From B18-G4 sp003648575 (GTDB taxonomy: Bacteria > Bacteroidota > Bacteroidia > Bacteroidales > B18-G4): a stretch of 6,804 nucleotides of DNA. The notes below the pieces were generated by a model. It made no database searches. It saw nothing but the letters and a program-made list of their open reading frames with translations, and was not told where the DNA came from. The stretch lies in the NCBI GenBank assembly GCA_029942245.1, contig JAOZTN010000129.1, positions 1-6,804 of the forward strand, given 5' to 3'. The position numbers were made by a program, and so were the translations under genes. This document shows, piece by piece, positions 6,206 to 6,804 of this stretch. How positions within the stretch are numbered: the stretch's first letter is position 1; every line of letters starts with the position of its first letter.

Positions 6206-6224
6206 AATTCTTAATTTTTAATTG
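6197..6224. repeat. Tandem duplication of an AT-rich 14-mer
   Basis: TTAATTTTGAATTC (6197-6210) is followed at once by TTAATTTTTAATTG (6211-6224), identical at 12 of 14 positions. It shares its first base with the last heptamer of the preceding array, so the two repeats form one compound element. The rest of the gap to the acetyltransferase (6225-6290) shows no convincing structure. Confidence 0.7.
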
Positions 6225-6290
6225 GTGGCGGGTTTTATTGGTATAAGAAGTTAGCATAATGACGAGCCCTCGCTCATTAATGAATGAAAG

Positions 6291-6794
6291 ATGAAACATA
6301 CACTAAGAGAGTGGAAAGTTGAAGATGTCAAGAGTTTGGTTAAGCATGCGAATAATTGGGCAATCGCCAAAAACTTAACTGATAAATTCCCTTATCCATA
6401 TACTGAAAATGATGGTTTGAATTTCATCAAATATGCAAGCGAAGAGAAGTCAAATGTCATCTTTGCAATAGACATAAATGGTAAGGCTTGTGGAGGAATT
6501 GGGTTACATCCACAAACTGATATACATAAAAAGAATGCTGAACTAGGTTATTGGCTTGGAGAACCATTTTGGGGAAACGGAATAATAACAAGTGCAATTA
6601 AAGAAGTAATCAAGTTTGGCTTTAATAATCTTGAGATAGACAGAATTTTTGCAAGGCCATTTGGCTCGAATATCGCCTCTCAGAGAGTCCTCGAAAAATC
6701 AGGTTTTAAACTTGAAGGAAAATTTGAAAAAACTGTTTGGAAAACGGATAAGTATGAGGATGAATTAATTTATGCCATTAGAAAGAATAAATGA
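6291..6794 (+). CDS. GNAT family N-acetyltransferase, RimJ/RimL type
   Basis: The 167-residue protein has the usual size and layout of the Acetyltransf_3 (RimJ/RimL-like) branch of GNAT enzymes, which move an acetyl group from acetyl-CoA to an amine. The N-terminal LREWKVEDVKSLVKHANN and NLTDKFPYPYT at 29-38 are typical of the branch. The acetyl-CoA loop is ELGYWLGEPFWGNGIITSAI (84-103), where GNG replaces the G-x-G core. The late motif NIASQRVLEKSGF (127-139) is also present. The substrate (a protein N-terminus, antibiotic or small amine) cannot be told from sequence. The ATG at 6291 follows a weak GAAAG; ATGs at 6280 and 6284 are out of frame. Sampled lines have about 27-38% GC against about 50% in the activator gene, which suggests a separate history. 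It is complete, ends 10 bases before the window edge, and is probably not in the kinase operon. Confidence 0.93.
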   Translation: MKHTLREWKVEDVKSLVKHANNWAIAKNLTDKFPYPYTENDGLNFIKYASEEKSNVIFAIDINGKACGGIGLHPQTDIHKKNAELGYWLGEPFWGNGIITSAIKEVIKFGFNNLEIDRIFARPFGSNIASQRVLEKSGFKLEGKFEKTVWKTDKYEDELIYAIRKNK

Positions 6795-6804
6795 GAAGCA
6801 TTTA

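Noticed and set aside
6238..6258. TTGGTAT...TAGCAT before the acetyltransferase gene, resembling a sigma-54 promoter
   Set aside because: GG and GC are 12 bases apart instead of 10, a spacing sigma-54 does not tolerate.
6255..6278. Imperfect inverted repeat AATGA(C)G...CTCATT before the acetyltransferase gene
   Set aside because: It has only six pairs with a bulge, no T-tract and no clear role; too weak to call a terminator or operator.
5898..6299. Minus-strand open frame of 133 codons over the activator 3' end and the repeat
   Set aside because: It is antisense to the helix-turn-helix codons, and part of its product is just the translated heptamer repeat (low-complexity Q, S, T, P, N).

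Overview
The window looks like chromosomal DNA from a member of the Bacteroidota. Three things point there. A promoter for the leucine tRNA matches the Bacteroidota form (TTTG, 21 bases, TAnnTTTG), and two further exact TAnnTTTG boxes lie in other gaps. The first protein gene belongs to the DUF4301 family, which I know mainly from that phylum. Gene starts lack a strong Shine-Dalgarno sequence. No transposase, integrase, phage gene, CRISPR array or toxin-antitoxin pair is visible.

Layout from left to right: (1) a complete tRNA-Leu(GAG) on the minus strand at 1-87, with its promoter at 106-138. (2) A degenerate 7-bp repeat at 165-192 and a -7 box at 203-210, then a plus-strand DUF4301 gene (237-1748). 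(3) pdxH on the minus strand (1773-2417), convergent with DUF4301; the short gap holds a hairpin that could end both transcripts. (4) A divergent promoter region (2418-2521), then a likely two-gene operon: a soluble sensor kinase REC-GAF-PAS-HisKA-HATPase (2522-4777) and, 10 bases on, an NtrC-type sigma-54 activator REC-AAA+-HTH (4788-6161). (5) A 129-base gap with five perfect-phase heptamers (GTTGAGK) and a tandem AT-rich 14-mer carrying a TAnnTTTG box. (6) A RimJ/RimL-type GNAT acetyltransferase (6291-6794), clearly more AT-rich than its neighbours.

How the genes may work together: the kinase and activator almost certainly form a cognate pair (H524 to D54, then sigma-54-dependent transcription). 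The kinase also carries its own N-terminal receiver (D60), so another kinase could feed into it. No sigma-54 promoter was found in the window, so the target genes are probably elsewhere. PdxH makes pyridoxal phosphate. DUF4301 has no assigned function, but its motifs resemble those of UDP-sugar pyrophosphorylases. These two genes show no obvious link to the signalling pair.

The most interesting points are modest: the nucleotidyltransferase-like motifs in DUF4301, the His-to-Asn change in the PdxH RLHDR signature, GAFTDA instead of GAFTGA in the activator, and two unrelated intergenic arrays that share a 7-bp period and both lie just upstream of a -7 box. I do not see a convincing new multi-gene system.
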